A DNA stretch of 64,000 bases, from NCBI RefSeq assembly GCF_910592395.1, contig NC_088308.1:12107001-12171000 (forward strand). Reading direction: 5' to 3'. This DNA is from Lineus longissimus (Eukaryota > Nemertea > Pilidiophora > Heteronemertea > Lineidae). The notes under the pieces are model-generated. The model had not been told where the DNA came from. It did not search any database and was given only the letters and a program-made list of their open reading frames with translations. Positions 24,001 to 35,189 of the stretch are shown one piece after another; position 1 is the first letter of the stretch; each line of letters begins with the position of its first letter. Made by a program: the position numbers and the translations under genes.

Positions 24001-24440
24001 TTGACAAACTACAAACAAAACATGTGCCCAATCAGGCTTCCCTGAACAAAATGCTTCAGATTATTAAGCGCAAAGTCATTCGTGATTTCAATCTCCCAGT
24101 TGAGACCCAGCAATTCGCCATGGCTCAGCAAACCTCGCCACATTTCAAGCCCGTCTATGACTATCTTGCCCATGATATTCTCCCTTCTGAGAAAAAGTCT
24201 GCAAGGATTATCATCATCAAGTCTGAACAATACATATTGTGCAATGGGATTTTGTTTCGCCTTTTCTTCCCTTCCTCCTCTGATGATGATTTTTGCTTAC
24301 AATTGGCTGTGCCTGAAAAGTATATTGATACCATCATTGGTCTCCACCATGGTTCTGGCCTCCTAGGTCACGGTGGCTGTACTCTTGTAACCGTTGTCAA
24401 GAACTTAAGGGAAAACGCGACACGTGAGAACTTTTCATGA
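21051..24440 (+). CDS. pol: pol: protease, reverse transcriptase, RNase H, start of integrase
   Basis: One long frame, open upstream of 21174 and overlapping the gag stop, so it is presumably expressed by -1 frameshifting (a T run lies at 21045-21048, just before the gag stop). Counting residues from 21174: aspartic protease FDSGATQSLIG at about 41-51; RT with VVDLRFLNN, VIDLKSAFH (about 432) and the catalytic box VHDDILLFS (about 500); RNase H with LYSDTSRVATGSY near 650 and YCDHSALV; a Pro-rich linker; then the HHGSGLLGHGG start of the integrase HHCC zinc finger. The usual aromatic before the x-D-D of RT is replaced (V-H-D-D). The frame ends soon after the HH half; the CC half is not in frame. 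Confidence 0.9.
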   Translation, partial: LEGRSANTGRHQDAPSSGSSCSHRCINQSVYNSAKSHSQPSVHSDLNPESQYLGDEPADIQLNSRNYCKGYLPTGQGLVCLFDSGATQSLIGQETVSDSPYLSKLSRIDITPIRFRIGNGEFLYAKQAIKPEVKFQGHSFKLFTIIAENFSGPDILMGTSTLKELKGSLDFITNTFRARPKKAWFTPTKPVVVKPGHVQTVHVKGKLPKHMKNAAVLLRPISSLAKFCPSMILSKFKHGIAPMSIYNQSKKPLHLRQDRPIACTDLEDFIHVTQALPSEFLTSQVSKPTPSSQPTRKPPVSDIQAQNLKAYPHLTPDDPDSHLSTGDIIRRDIRLDQSVLSQSQKQDFYRLIDQHHEAFSLYGEVGTCPNFEVDIHLTDTSPFYIRPYPVVDENKPIIDKELTKLVKLGILQQGHTPYTSPVLLVKKRDSSEKRCVVDLRFLNNLCVNAYSDVVTIHDILQKLGKSNCKVLSVIDLKSAFHCLSLSTKSQAYTGISSYRGGPTYYHKKLPMGLKISTSVFSQKLNDILSKIPDSDSFCQAVHDDILLFSKSIADHIKHLSLIFQALRDNGLKISPKKCKFFQSRVVYLGHVIFVSPDGKVNITALNDRCVAIRKMTAPKNMRGVRRFIGAVMYLSTFLPKLQSLLSPLHELTRKNRTFFWESRHEEAFQAIKQLLIQPPVLSAPTGKGQLRLYSDTSRVATGSYLAEYIDGKEYIIAYYSKRLPPAAKNYSVSELELMGMYLNVSAFRHMLLGKDFQIYCDHSALVQIFRSKRQPPTTRIQKLLERLSEYSFQLAYIKGSDLVLSDFLSRAPIDDDKEFDRILPIAFSAENEKVYELESLTDTVTHDVFYNLPAPEKIVTRAYARRMNIPVKPLYKPRPQPRPRKTSAVNVGVNNPAVAPVLPPPSVSTVDTSKGLSLPQAMAPPLQTPVIQFVPPKPIRASQLNTNAPEPRLVDSVDKSDNVEEFSGDISDLLIKPQPLIPQIDKLQTKHVPNQASLNKMLQIIKRKVIRDFNLPVETQQFAMAQQTSPHFKPVYDYLAHDILPSEKKSARIIIIKSEQYILCNGILFRLFFPSSSDDDFCLQLAVPEKYIDTIIGLHHGSGLLGHGGCTLVTVVKNLRENATRENFS

Positions 24441-25833
24441 GCGTATCCCCGCCATCTTTGAACCATTTGACACCATTAGCTTGGACTTCAAGTCCATGCC
24501 TAAGTCTCCTAGTGGTTACAGTCATCTCATGATTGTTACATGTTCTATGACCCGCTTTGTAGTGGCTGTACCCCTACGCACTCTGGATGCTCCTACAGTA
24601 AGTGAAGCCCTAATTCAGAAGGTTATCACACTGTTTGGAGTCCCATCCACCATTATTTCTGATGCTGCTGCCTCTCTGACAGGCCACCTGATTGAATTGC
24701 TGTGCTCTACTCTTGGTATCCAGCAAAAGTTCATTTCTGTTGGCAACCATGGCAGCTTGCCAGCTGAGAGACAAATCAAGTCCATCGCTGAGCTCATCAG
24801 AGCCAATTTGTCCATTTATGGGACATCTTGGACTCAATTTGTGTCCACTGCGGTATACACCTACAACTCATTCTCGAGTGCTCATCTTGGTGGTTACTCA
24901 CCTTTCTATCTCTTGTTTCTGCGCGAACCTGCGGATTTGACGAGTTTACATTTCAAACCGCGCCTTGGTCTCTCCCGCTCTCATTCTGAGTATGTTGAGC
25001 ATCTCGAGCAAAAGTTTCAAAATGTTTCTAAGTGCATGCTTCAGTTACAGGAGCACCACCAACTTGCTCAAAATGCCAAACTTGCAAACAAATTGCAAAA
25101 GTCGCCAATCTATGCTGAGGGTCAATTGGTGTATCTCCACAAACCCAACACCACTGGCATGACTGCCAATTCTCGCAAATTCAAAACTCTTTGGGTAGGC
25201 CCCTTTGTAGTTCACCAAGCCCTTGATAGGACTCATTACATTCTGGCGGATTTAAAGGGCAATGTCATTCCAGACATTTTCAACTTCGCTCGTCTTAAGC
25301 CTGCCTATTTGAGGGCAACTGGTGAGAAGAATGTGCAACATCTTGATCATCTGCAGAGCTTGCTTCGCCACTCCATCCAGTCTGAGCAACCTGCAGCTCA
25401 TCAGTTCGCTGATGAAAAAGGTATCACATGTGAACCAACCTCTGTTGACGGTTGTTTCTGTCATGATCCTGTTGATGATCAGTCCTATAGTCTTAATCCA
25501 CATATAAGTTTCCAAGCCATGAATGAAGGTCTCTTGGCACCCTCCTTGTTGACTCCTTGGCAAAGGAAAAAGCAGACTGCGTTGCTTGCCGACAGTCCTG
25601 CTGAACATGACATGTCAGAGATTACAAAAGCTCGTTTTCAACATGGTCGCTTACAAATTCTGTTATCCATGCCATATGGTTCGACCACATTCTCATACTG
25701 GTGGTCTCCACTGCTCGACTCTCACTGTAGTGATTTAGTGGACTCTGTGTTGAATGGTAAATACGTACCATGCACTGGATCAGTTTCTAAGCATTTTGTA
25801 AAGATGTGCAAGAGAAACGAAGACAAAGTGTGA
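24424..25833 (+). pseudogene. int: Integrase core and C-terminus, separated from pol
   Basis: Catalytic core residues are visible: D in ISLDFKSMP, D in IISDAAASL and E in LPAERQIKS, with 34 residues between the last two by count. A GPY/F-type module follows (FKTLWVGPFVVHQALD... IFNFARLKPAYL). The core lies in a different frame from pol. Just upstream (about 24384-24410) a third frame encodes SCNRCQELKG, the CC half of the zinc finger, directly abutting the HH half, so roughly 30 codons between them are missing. The frame then changes at an A run (24412-24415). The missing block argues for a real internal deletion; the A-run change could be an error. Confidence 0.85.
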
Positions 25834-27225
25834 GTGCACTAGTTCAAAGTGTACTACACTGTTGACTATATGATCCCATGATATAATGTAGGGATCTGTC
25901 TCACAATGCTGACGGCTCTTCTCTAGTGGAATTGTAGCTTTGATTGGCTTCCTTTCTTATAAATATGTGTTCATCCAGAAAGTCTGGTTGTTGTTTGTTC
26001 TTCTTTGAGATTTTGGTACTCAATTTTGATATTTTATGTCTTCCAAGACATCAGTGGAACAGTTTCTTGAACTGTCTGTTGTGTAATGTTACTGTGAGTG
26101 GGGAACAAATATTGCTAAATAAAGCAATCAGGAAGTGTTTTGGAATCAGTGTGTCCAGTTCAATTAATCCTGGACTGCCTTTAGGGCAAAACATTGTTCA
26201 GTAAACTTTTACTCTGCTGTGCGTGTGTGCACTGTACACATAGTGTGTCCAATGTACACAACCTGTACTATGTACAGCAAGCTTTGTTTACATTTTGTGT
26301 CCTGCACTTTGGTCTCTTGGTTTTTACAACTGGGACACACCTAGTGCATTTCACAATGATGTTTAGGACATTCTGCTTCCTTGTATGATATTACTTACTA
26401 TAAATAGTTAGGTTGCATTTCCAATTTTACCTCTTTTTTTTTTTCTACAGTTTTAGTCAAGATATTTTGGACTTGTATTTTACGCGGTATGTTTGTCATG
26501 TTTGTCACAAGTCTGGCTTCAGACTTAATTTTCTAGCTACAGATAATTGGCGTCCACCAATGAATGCAATGCTATACTAGTTGCATTTCACTCACAATTT
26601 GGTGATTTTTGTCCATATCTTCTGCAGGTTTGCAAACTGTAGACTACTTAGGTTGTCCGCCTTCACAGGCTACCTTACAACCTTGCCAAAATATCTTCAT
26701 GATAGCCATTATCTTCACGTAGTTTACTTAACTGCTGTGTCACCCGTGCTGGTAGCGTGCCGTGTCGGCATGGCTGCCCACAGGTATTGTTTGACCTTCT
26801 TGACAATTTTCTTAAAAAACAAAAATTGAAATGCAACCTCATTGTTTGTTCTGTTTATTGTTTGTCTCCATCTGACTCAACCGGTGAATGTGAACTGCTG
26901 ATTATTCTGTGAGCGTCACTGTTGTGTCACTGAGTCAATTATGTTTATTTCCACATAAATTGCATTAATGCTATCTAAAATGCTCTAAAGGTTTTCTTAT
27001 GGATGTTAGGACTTATGATTTAAAGCTGAACTGAATAACAACTAGTGAACACCTACGTATAATATTGAATTGTTAAACATCTAATGAGCAATGGTTAAAA
27101 TTCATTTTGGACACTTCATGTACCCCTCTCAAAGTTTCTATGTATAAGTTCCAGCCCCCCCCCCCTTGCAAAACAAAAAATATTTTCACTGCGTTCTCAT
27201 ATATTTTTTTTCAAACTCTGCGGGA
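25834..27225 (+). other. 3' non-coding region of gypsy element 1
   Basis: No envelope-like protein (no signal peptide or coat architecture) is found in the short open frames. A C run (27158-27170) and a short purine tract GCGGGA before 27226 are the only candidates for polypurine-tract function. Confidence 0.55.
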
Positions 27226-27813
27226 TGTTGTATAATAGTTATCTGGTCTACATCTTACAAATTTGCGTAACCTCTCTAATGTGCATTTACCAACTTTGCA
27301 CTTAGTGATCTCCCGCCTTTTTTTGTTATTCTTGAACCTTTGTCATTGAGGCCATTGAGGTCGTTTCTATGACAACGCAAGTGCACCATCCATTCAATCA
27401 TAATTTAATCAATTAATAGTTTGCCTTGTGATTGGCCAGGGACTACTTTCTTTCATAATCCACCAATCACAGAGTAGCTTGGTCACGTGGTGACGCCCCA
27501 CTTTTGAGGTGCGGGGCTTCTAAAAATCACTTGCCTGGGACACAAGCGGATGGTAACAACTCGTTGATTTTCTGTGCTATCCTTCAGAGTTCCCCAAGTC
27601 AGGGGTTCGTTTTCTTGAACCTTTAGCCATGTCGTAAATCAAGTACTGAAACATTTATCCTCTGTATGCCAGCTGGCATACCCTAGACGATGTAACACGT
27701 AATGGAGAAATAAACGTATAAAAGACATATCTGTGTTCTGGTTCAACTGCTGATCATCACGTGGATGTTCAAACAATCTTTCGCAGGAGACACTCACTCG
27801 ATGGAATATAACA
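27226..27813 (+). repeat. 3' LTR of gypsy element 1
   Basis: 588 bp, same length as the 5' LTR, with two visible substitutions. Followed by GTAA at 27814-27817. Confidence 0.95.
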
Positions 27814-27817
27814 GTAA

Positions 27818-28994
27818 AGTGCGATACGGCCCCGGTCTTGCACATCATATGTAGAATATTTCTCATAACTTTTGTTGCAAATCCGACACCCTATACGTGC
27901 TATACGCATTTTGTATGTATAATATCTGATATCTTACGATGTGGATATCCAAATTTGAGAAAAATCGTATGTGTGGAATTCGAGATATCTGCCTGTAAAC
28001 TTGGGCAAAATACTGTAAATTCGCTCTTTTTACGACGAAATGCGCGGAAACGATCCCTCGAAATCTTGGAAATTTTGCCTTCAAAGTCCTGTTTAGCCAA
28101 ATCTGTACATACGAAATTTGATTTAATCCTTCCATTATACCCTTTGGATTGTACGGATTCTGAAATTATATACCTCATTAGGGTGTCGCACTTTGTTCTG
28201 GGCGAAATCAGTTTTAATTCAGCATTCGTCTCAAAATTTGGGGAAATTTAGGGTTTTTTGGCATCACGTGGTCGATTTCCGGGCACCTCATTGGCCCTCG
28301 CCGCGATCTCAGGACCTGGCTTAAGGTATATAAGCAGGGCTCGGATGGAGGATTTCATTCTTGATCTTGGTATCAAACTGGTCAAATCGTTTTAGCAAGG
28401 TACGCAGCTCAGCCTTAGCGGCCGCCCGGGCTTGGCCGGTGCGGCCCGCGTGTAGACCAATGCGTTATGCAATCCGCATAAGCCTTTCCACCATGTTGCA
28501 GCGATGTGATGCCTTATATGTACACTGATACCACCTAGATTAATCCCTTACCATCCTTTGATCAAGAGTCACACCATCCTATCCACCCGTCGCCCGGTTT
28601 AAAGCTGAACTGCCTGATAAATGTTGTGTTATGTATTGCCGCATATACACTGCTTCTACCATGATTTGACTGTCAGCTTACCATTACCAACCACCCGCCG
28701 AGTTCCATTGGGATAGCCATGCCCAGCCTACCATGAGATGACCAGTTTAAAGCTGAACTGTTTTCCGAAGCATGCCTACGTGGTATCATAGGTTTACTGT
28801 TTAAACAAAAAAACTTAACCAAGCTGATTTATGTAATCTTTTTCCGAGCAGAATAGCTGGGTTACACTTGGGATTTTCTTCGCCATGTAAATAACTTTGA
28901 AGAGATGTGAGGAAATATGTCTGGAAAGATGAAAATAATGAATTAGTTCTTTTTACATCTTACTTATGTTGGCCATTATTTCACGACGAACCCT
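27818..28994. other. Non-coding stretch with candidate promoter
   Basis: No gene is recognised. A CACGTG E-box (about 28265), ATTGG box (about 28289) and a TATATAAG at 28327-28334 form a promoter-like arrangement similar to that in the gypsy LTR, possibly a remnant LTR. The motif TTTAAAGCTGAACTG occurs twice (about 28598 and 28744). Confidence 0.4.
28327..28334 (+). promoter_or_regulatory. TATA-box candidate
   Basis: TATATAAG preceded by an inverted CCAAT box and an E-box within 70 bp. No transcript unit is recognised downstream. Confidence 0.35.
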
Positions 28995-28997
28995 AAC
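28995..28997. repeat. Left 3-bp target duplication of transposon A
   Basis: AAC, repeated at 33316-33318 directly outside the opposite terminus. Confidence 0.65.
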
Positions 28998-29533
28998 TAG
29001 TCCTGGAGCCAAGGGGTGTTTGCATGCATAAAAGGGCCCCACAATCACTCACCTGATTTTGATAAAGGACCACCTGGGACACCCATTGAGCGAGGGTGGA
29101 CATTCTGAAACCCAGCAGTTAACCTGCTATTCATGGTTTTGTTGCGATTCCTCGTGCGCATAACCGCCGCCAAAATTAGGGGTAGGGGAAATTCAAATTG
29201 ACCTAACGTCGTAAGGAAACACCCTAAGGTAACATATGACCACTCAACATGGAGCTTATAGTATCAGCTATATGATGAATGCAGAAGAAAAATGATTGGT
29301 TGAAGTTCAAGGTCACAAGAGGTCAAACTATGACGTAATTCGACCCTTGCTTAAAATCTGGACCCTTAAATATTAAAACAAGCCCAGAAATAATGTGAAT
29401 GAATGAATTATTCATTTATTGACCAATTCCAGTAGAGTACAATTTAGGTAAGTTTTTAAACCGATAGGGAGCAATAATCTTGTAGATTAACCCCTTGGGG
29501 TCCGATTGAAATTGTAATGAAATTAGCAAAAAT
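28998..29533. repeat. Left TIR of transposon A
   Basis: About 536 bp, inverted at 32780-33315. Contains TTCAAGGTCA and AGGTCA half-sites near 29306-29326 and a TGACGTAA site. Confidence 0.9.
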
Positions 29534-29886
29534 TAGCAAAAACCTGAAAACTACTATTCGGAAGCAATGGATAGGCTCAGGAGTGATGTAATTATATGGT
29601 GAGGTAGTGTTTTCATTTAAAATCACATGCATGTGTCTGATATATATTTTGTAGCCCAATAAACAATTACAGCTGGAGCATTTTGTAGAATCCATGGTGG
29701 GAAATCATCTGGGGAATCTCCACTTTGACCGCATGGCATCATGAAGCCACATCTCAGTTAGCAATGATATCATCAATTTTCATCGAAATCATGCCTTTTT
29801 AGGTGAGTAGATGGGATGCTAATACCATTATCTGATTGTACAGATTGCATAGAATATTAATTACATGAAATACTTTGTGTCTATAG

Positions 29887-32584
29887 ACATTTAATAATGA
29901 AGAATATGCTACAGTGTACACATCCCTAAAGAATTTCCAAGATGTTCTGAATCAGTTGAAGCAGTCTCATTTGCCTGTTGCATGTGATGAGGGGGTGTAC
30001 CATATTGCCCGTGAGATCATTATGAACAACCCAAGTGAATTTACTAACTTAGTGTTAATTTTAGGTTCCTTCCATCTCATTAAGATAGTCATGGGTGCCA
30101 TTGGAAAATACATTGATGGGTGTGGAGCTGAAACGATCTTCGTGGAGTCAAAGGCCTTTGGAAAGAATGTTGTCAAATCAGTGCTTGATGGAACACACAA
30201 TACCAGGTCACTGAAGGGATTATTGTTGCTCTGTGAATCAATAGAAAGGTTGCAGTGGACAGAATTCTTCCGAACCAAAGGAGTGGAACCATACAGGAAT
30301 AACCTTGAAATTCTTAAGCTGATGAAAGCTTCCGTGTCAGAAAAGAACAGGGAAGAAAGCAAACAACATTTACATGCATTCATCTCAACCTCATCAAACA
30401 TGATTGATGACTTCAATGCCTTCAGGTCTGAAAGCTGCGCGATGTCGGAGACATTTGCGTTCTGGGATCGGTTTGTCCAAATGGTGTGCGTCCTGAAAGA
30501 TCTAGTAAGAGCTGATCGTGAGGGAAACTGGGACCTACACCTCCATAGTGTACAGGCAGTTCTACCCTGGTTTGATGGATGTGACCGGATCAACTACCTC
30601 CGATGGGCCAGTGTGGGCGCAGACATGTGCCTTGAACAGACAATAAATCGATCCCAGAAGAGCGCAAGTGGCATTATCGGCAGTACAAAAAGAAAACAAT
30701 TCGTTGCTCAGTGGGAGATCATATAACATGAGATGTTAGCTGTCGTTAACCTTCAGCGTGAAATCAGTGGTGTGACCACACCCAGCACGGAACTTCACGT
30801 GAACCATGAGTTCAATCTACCTGCCACACGAACCTCCGAAGTCTTGATCCATGATATGATACAGTACATCAAGCAACATGAAAATCCAGCAATCATGTCC
30901 ACAGAGGGAGACCACGATGAATAGCATACCCTTCACAACATCCTCACCCAAGAAATCATGTCCAGCGAAATCCGTGACAACCTTCTCAATTTCCACACGA
31001 ATTCCAGCACGAAGTACAGTACATTTCGCACTGAAAGGTTTGTGACTAAGCAAAGAACCATCTTTGATACCATTCACAGGAATAACTTGAAAACGTTCAA
31101 ATCCATGAAGCCCAAGAAAAGCCAAAACCAAGCAAGAGACAAGGGGAGCAAAAAGCAATTAGCAGAGACTCAGAAGATCTTCGATATTGCCCGTGTCCGA
31201 GATTATGATATGAAGTATTTGTTGACGTTTGACCTGGTCGACAGCAGCTATCTCTTTGATGGGGATGGACTCATGAATAAACCCAACAAGAGTGACCTGT
31301 GCACTGAATTAGAGAAACAGCTTAACAAAAATGACTATCTCCCACCATCAAAATGGAAGCAGGCAAACACTGCCAGCATCATTGATGTGATGGGTTGCCT
31401 ACGCCGCATGCGCTTAGCCTCAGTGAAAACCTTTGGTGATCTTTGCACACACTTTTTGGATATGACACATGGACTTTGCAGCAATTCGAACCGCATCGAC
31501 TTTGTTTTTGACACATACACGGAGGGCTCTGTGAAAGACAGTGAAAAAGCAAGGAGATGTAGCTGCAGTCCCATCGACCTGAATGTAATGTATGGAGAGA
31601 CCCCTTTACCAGTTACTATGGACGCCTTTTGGGCATCATCCACCAACAAAGTCAAGGTACAAGGGTTACTTCGAAGCCACATCTTAGGCAACCCAAAGGC
31701 GGGGACAGATGTAGTAGTCAGTGCGATGGGTCCATCTTCTGAAATTGAACCATGCAGGGCTATTTTTAGTGACTGACATAACAGTACCTGATTTAGCTGT
31801 TGACATCGAAGAGGCAGATGTGAGGATGATACCACATGCTCTGCATGCTGTCAATTGCGGGGCAATCAGAGTTGTCTTGCTATCAAATGACACAGATGTC
31901 ATGGTCCTTGGATTGAATTACTGGAGCATTTTGAAAGGACATGGATTGAAAGAACTATGGATTAGGGCTGGTGTGGGGAATACCACAAGGTATATACCCC
32001 TCCATACCTTGGCCAATAGGTTGGGCACAGATATCTGCAAGGTCCTTATACCACTTCATTACCTTACTGGCTGCGATTCAACAAACAAATTTGGTACAAA
32101 AGCTGCTGGTCTCAAGGCAAATCCAGGTCATTATCTCCGAGACTTTGGAAAGGACCCAACTAACATCGACCTTGGCTTAGTAGAAGAATATCTTGTCAAT
32201 GTTTACAAAGCAGGCACGCCATGTAAATCGATGGATGAGCTCAGGTACCACCTCTACCACCACAGCAAGAAAACAATATTGGAACTACCCCCTACCACCC
32301 ATTCAACCAAAGGACACATCCTCAGGGCGTTCTATGGCACGTACCTGCAGTTACACTGTTTAGATAGTCCACAGCTAGATCCCCGAAGCTTTGGTTTCAG
32401 CCAAGAAGACGGCATCATGCAACCGGACCGACTTCAGATCTTGCTCCCAGATGACTTCCCGATGCCATGTAAATGCACATCCTGTGCTACCAAACGCTGT
32501 CCTTGCAGACAAGGTGATATAAAGTGTTGCCCCTACTGTAACTGTCAGGCATCAAATAAGGGCTGTAAGAACCCTGCAGGCTGA
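29887..32584 (+). pseudogene. Transposase-like protein of transposon A, truncated and broken
   Basis: Coding similarity starts right after an acceptor-like CTATAG (29881-29886), so an intron may precede it. Order: VACDEGVYHIAREI (candidate first catalytic D) near 29980; ILGSFHLIKIVMG (FH); an FVESKAFGKNVVKSV segment; CLEQTINRSQKSASGIIG (candidate E) near 30630; then LPVTMDAFW, IEEADVRMIPHA, LLSNDTDVMVLG and LTGCDSTNKFG, which fit the acidic sites of FEN1/XPG nucleases; and finally a Cys-rich module (CKC-x2-C-x4-CPC... ending CKNPAG). Breaks: in-frame stops at 30724-30726 and 30922-30924, and a frame change near 31760-31776. Compared with transposon B the first ~500 residues, including the zinc-binding N-terminus, are absent. 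Related proteins are recalled as unannotated predicted proteins in many invertebrates and fish. Confidence 0.85.
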
Positions 32585-32779
32585 TCATTTCCCAATGAAC
32601 TCAATACCCCCCCCCCCACCCCGTCTATACCTATGAACCGAAAAAGTCTTTAATATTAGCTTTTTGCATTGCTAAACACCTTTCACTTTGGTACAGAGGA
32701 GTTTTATATCATGTATATACACCACATCATCACTGTTAGTGAGTTTAACATTTTGCCAAAGTATGGCAGTTTTTATTCA

Positions 32780-33315
32780 TTTTTGCTAATTTCAGTACAA
32801 TTTTAATCGGACCCCAAGGGGTTAATCTACAAGATTATTGCTCCCTATCGGTTTTAAAAACTTACCTATATTGTACTCTACTGGAATTGGTCAATAAATG
32901 AATAATTCGTTCATTCACATTATTTCTGGGCTTGTTTTAATATTTAAGGGTCCAGATTTTAAGCAAGGGCCGAATTACGTCATAGTTTGACCTCTGGTGA
33001 CCTTGAACTTCAACCAATCATTTTTCTTCTGCAATCATCCTATAGCAGATACTATAAGCTCCATTTTGAGTGGTCATATGTTATCTTAGGTTGTTTCCTT
33101 ACAACGCTATGTCAATTTGAATTTCCCCTACCCCTAATTTTGGCGGCGGTTATGTGCACGAGGAATCGCAACAAAACCATGAATAGCAGGTTTACTGCCG
33201 GGTTTCAGAATGTCCACCCTCGCTCAAATGGTGTCCCAGGTGGTCCTTTATCAAAATCAGGTGAGTGATTGTGGGGCCCTTTTATGCATGCAAACACCCC
33301 TTGGCTCCTGCACTA
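32780..33315. repeat. Right TIR of transposon A
   Basis: Reverse complement of 28998-29533 with scattered differences. Confidence 0.9.
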
Positions 33316-33318
33316 AAC
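33316..33318. repeat. Right 3-bp target duplication of transposon A
   Basis: AAC, identical to 28995-28997. Confidence 0.65.
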
Positions 33319-34845
33319 CTTTGTAGCGTCGCCCTTATCGACGCCTATCTGAAGAGAGTCTGTCACCATTTCTATGTGAAACGCGAGGTTCATTTAATAA
33401 TAGTTGAAGTTCTCTGTGGACTATTGCCATGCCATACCAGTCCAACTAGCCTGCAACCAGCCAGCTTCACCAAGTCCCATACCTGCTTCCAAGGTTAATA
33501 ACAGAGCCGCACACTTACCGTGCCGGGTGTCGCCATGACCTTCAATCCATATCCAGGCTGTTACCAAGCCTTTCCGGGTGTGAACTGTGCCGTCCCCAGG
33601 CAGTAATCCAGGCTGTTACCAAGCCTCCCCGGATGTGAACCGTACCGTACCCAGGCCTGCCTGACTCAGATCATCCCTGATCTATCCATAAACCAGACCA
33701 GATTTAGTCATGCTTAACCTAGCACCTACCACATGGTGACCGTTCCAGTACCAGCCCGACCTTGGACCAGCACCAGAGTACAGAACAGACGGTTTCATAC
33801 AGACCAATTATGTCAACAGAGAACAATATTGTCAACTTTAGGGATACCAGTGTCTATCAAATGAAAGCACTTCAGGAACCTCGCATTTCGAACCATCTGA
33901 CGACAGACTCACTTCCATTATTGTCAGTAGTAAAAGGATGAACCATTCCAACGTCCTTTCCCCTTCCCTGCTACCCCGAGTGTACCAGGCCATGGACACA
34001 CGTTAAAGACTGAGTGAGAATCGCTACAGTAATACAAAATTAATGCACTACAAATCTTCCAAATATAACACCGAGCTGGGATTAAGATCAGACCGTTGGT
34101 GTTCCAGTTGGTTTCAGTGTGAAACTAAAACCTAATTTGAAATAGGATAATGCTAAAACTGAGTGTCAAAACTAACACCAGAACTGATTTCATTTCTGGT
34201 GTTTTGGAGAGTTTTAGTTTTAGTCCCGGTGTTAGTTTTTGACACTAAAACCATCCCTTAGTTTTAAGCTAAAACTGGACATAAAGCTAAAACCAACAAA
34301 CACCGACTTTGAAATAGGATGAAACTAAAACCCACTTCATTTCAATGCTGGTTTAATCAAGGGTTTTAGTGTCCCATTTAGTTTTAAAACTAAATCTAAA
34401 AACTGACTTTGAAATCAACCATTAGCTGAGGTTTCTGTCACAGAGCCTGGTTCGGGGCTCAACACCTCCAACCCAACGGCAAAACTAAACCTAACTTATA
34501 CTAGTTGGCACCCGACATACAAACTGGCCTACACTTTACCGTCGGGATGTTGCTTCACTTGAGGTCAATGAGGATGTCTGATCAATACAAAGATAGTTAA
34601 AACGCCTCGAATGGTTTAGCCAGACATACTGGGGACATACTTGCCACATCTTGGAAGTCGACCTGGTCGTCTGCTTTTCATCCCTGGTCGACATTCGATT
34701 TTTCTACACCCACCATGCTAATACCGTCGTATATGTGGCTACTGTCTACAAATTATTTGATATTGCACGAATTAATTGATATTGATCTAGTTGGTAAATG
34801 GCGATCATTCAAAAATTCTAGACCATTTCGCAGACTTTCCTCAAA
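33319..34845. other. Non-coding stretch with small repeats
   Basis: At 33549-33660 a CCAGGCTGTTACCAAGCCT block is present twice. At 34080-34410 many inverted TAAAAC/GTTTTA motifs centre on ACCAGAACTGATTTCATTTC, suggesting a decayed palindromic MITE. No gene is recognised before the exon at 34846. Confidence 0.4.
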
Positions 34846-34899
34846 ATGGCAGAGACAGCAGACATGGCAGAGGTACCAAAAAATTACACAGAGGAAGAG
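34846..34899 (+). CDS. Candidate first coding exon of the ARL6IP1-like gene
   Basis: ATG in a good context opens MAETADMAEVPKNYTEEE and runs directly into a GTAAGC donor in phase 0. The exon at 46964 begins in phase 0 with NDLVSKIKKELEGW, so the two would join in frame, and ARL6IP1 proteins have a short acidic N-terminus ahead of that helix. If correct, the first intron is about 12 kb and is filled with transposons. The link is inference: another gene could own this exon, or it could be chance. Confidence 0.45.
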
Positions 34900-35189
34900 G
34901 TAAGCTGCCTTTAACATCGTCATGTTCCTATTAATTGCTATTATCTTTGATGACTCAGTCACTCGACAGTCAGTTCTGAGTGTGTGCATCTGTTGTTATG
35001 ACTCCAGCTCCAGTATTGTTTTCGCTCCGGTTTCTCGTCCAATCACGTGACCTCTCCAACACTCGATAATCAATGCACTCTTCGTCCACGTTTTAGGCCA
35101 ATCTTCGGCATTAACATGAAATCTAATATGAGGAAGGCTCAGGCCTTGATAGGGAGCTCTTCGTTAATAGGGCTGGTGATCGAGCGAGA
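34900..35189. other. Start of presumed intron, nothing recognised
   Basis: No repeat or gene is seen. Confidence 0.35.

Larger units (their letters stand above)
17918..27813 (+). mobile_element. Ty3/gypsy LTR retrotransposon, young but broken
   Basis: A 9.9-kb element with two 588-bp LTRs (TG...CA), 4-bp target duplications, a primer-binding site, and gag-protease-RT-RNase H-integrase order, which defines the Ty3/gypsy class. By eye the LTRs differ at two positions (near 17981/27289 and 18462/27770), so the insertion is recent. The coding region is nonetheless broken: a one-base frame change in gag, a missing block in the integrase zinc finger and a further frame change before the integrase core. 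No envelope gene is seen in the 1.4 kb between integrase and the 3' LTR. Confidence 0.95.
28998..33315 (+). mobile_element. DNA transposon A: long-TIR, DDE plus XPG-like protein (Academ-like)
   Basis: A 4.3-kb element bounded by inverted repeats of about 536 bp (28998-29533 and 32780-33315) that match along their whole length. The left end begins TAGTCCTGGAGCCAAGGGG; the right end in reverse complement begins TAGTGCAGGAGCCAAGGGG. A 3-bp direct repeat (AAC) flanks it. Inside is one degenerate gene, 29887-32584, homologous to that of transposon B. The termini and target-duplication size agree with transposon B although the inner TIR sequences differ, so these are two families of one superfamily. 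From memory, a long transposase with an XPG-like nuclease and 3-4-bp duplications points to Academ. The N-terminal third of the gene is missing, so this copy is internally deleted. Confidence 0.88.

Noticed and set aside
25944-26829. Possible envelope-like open frames after gypsy integrase
   Set aside because: Several short frames, no signal peptide plus anchor arrangement and no recognised coat motif; treated as 3' non-coding.
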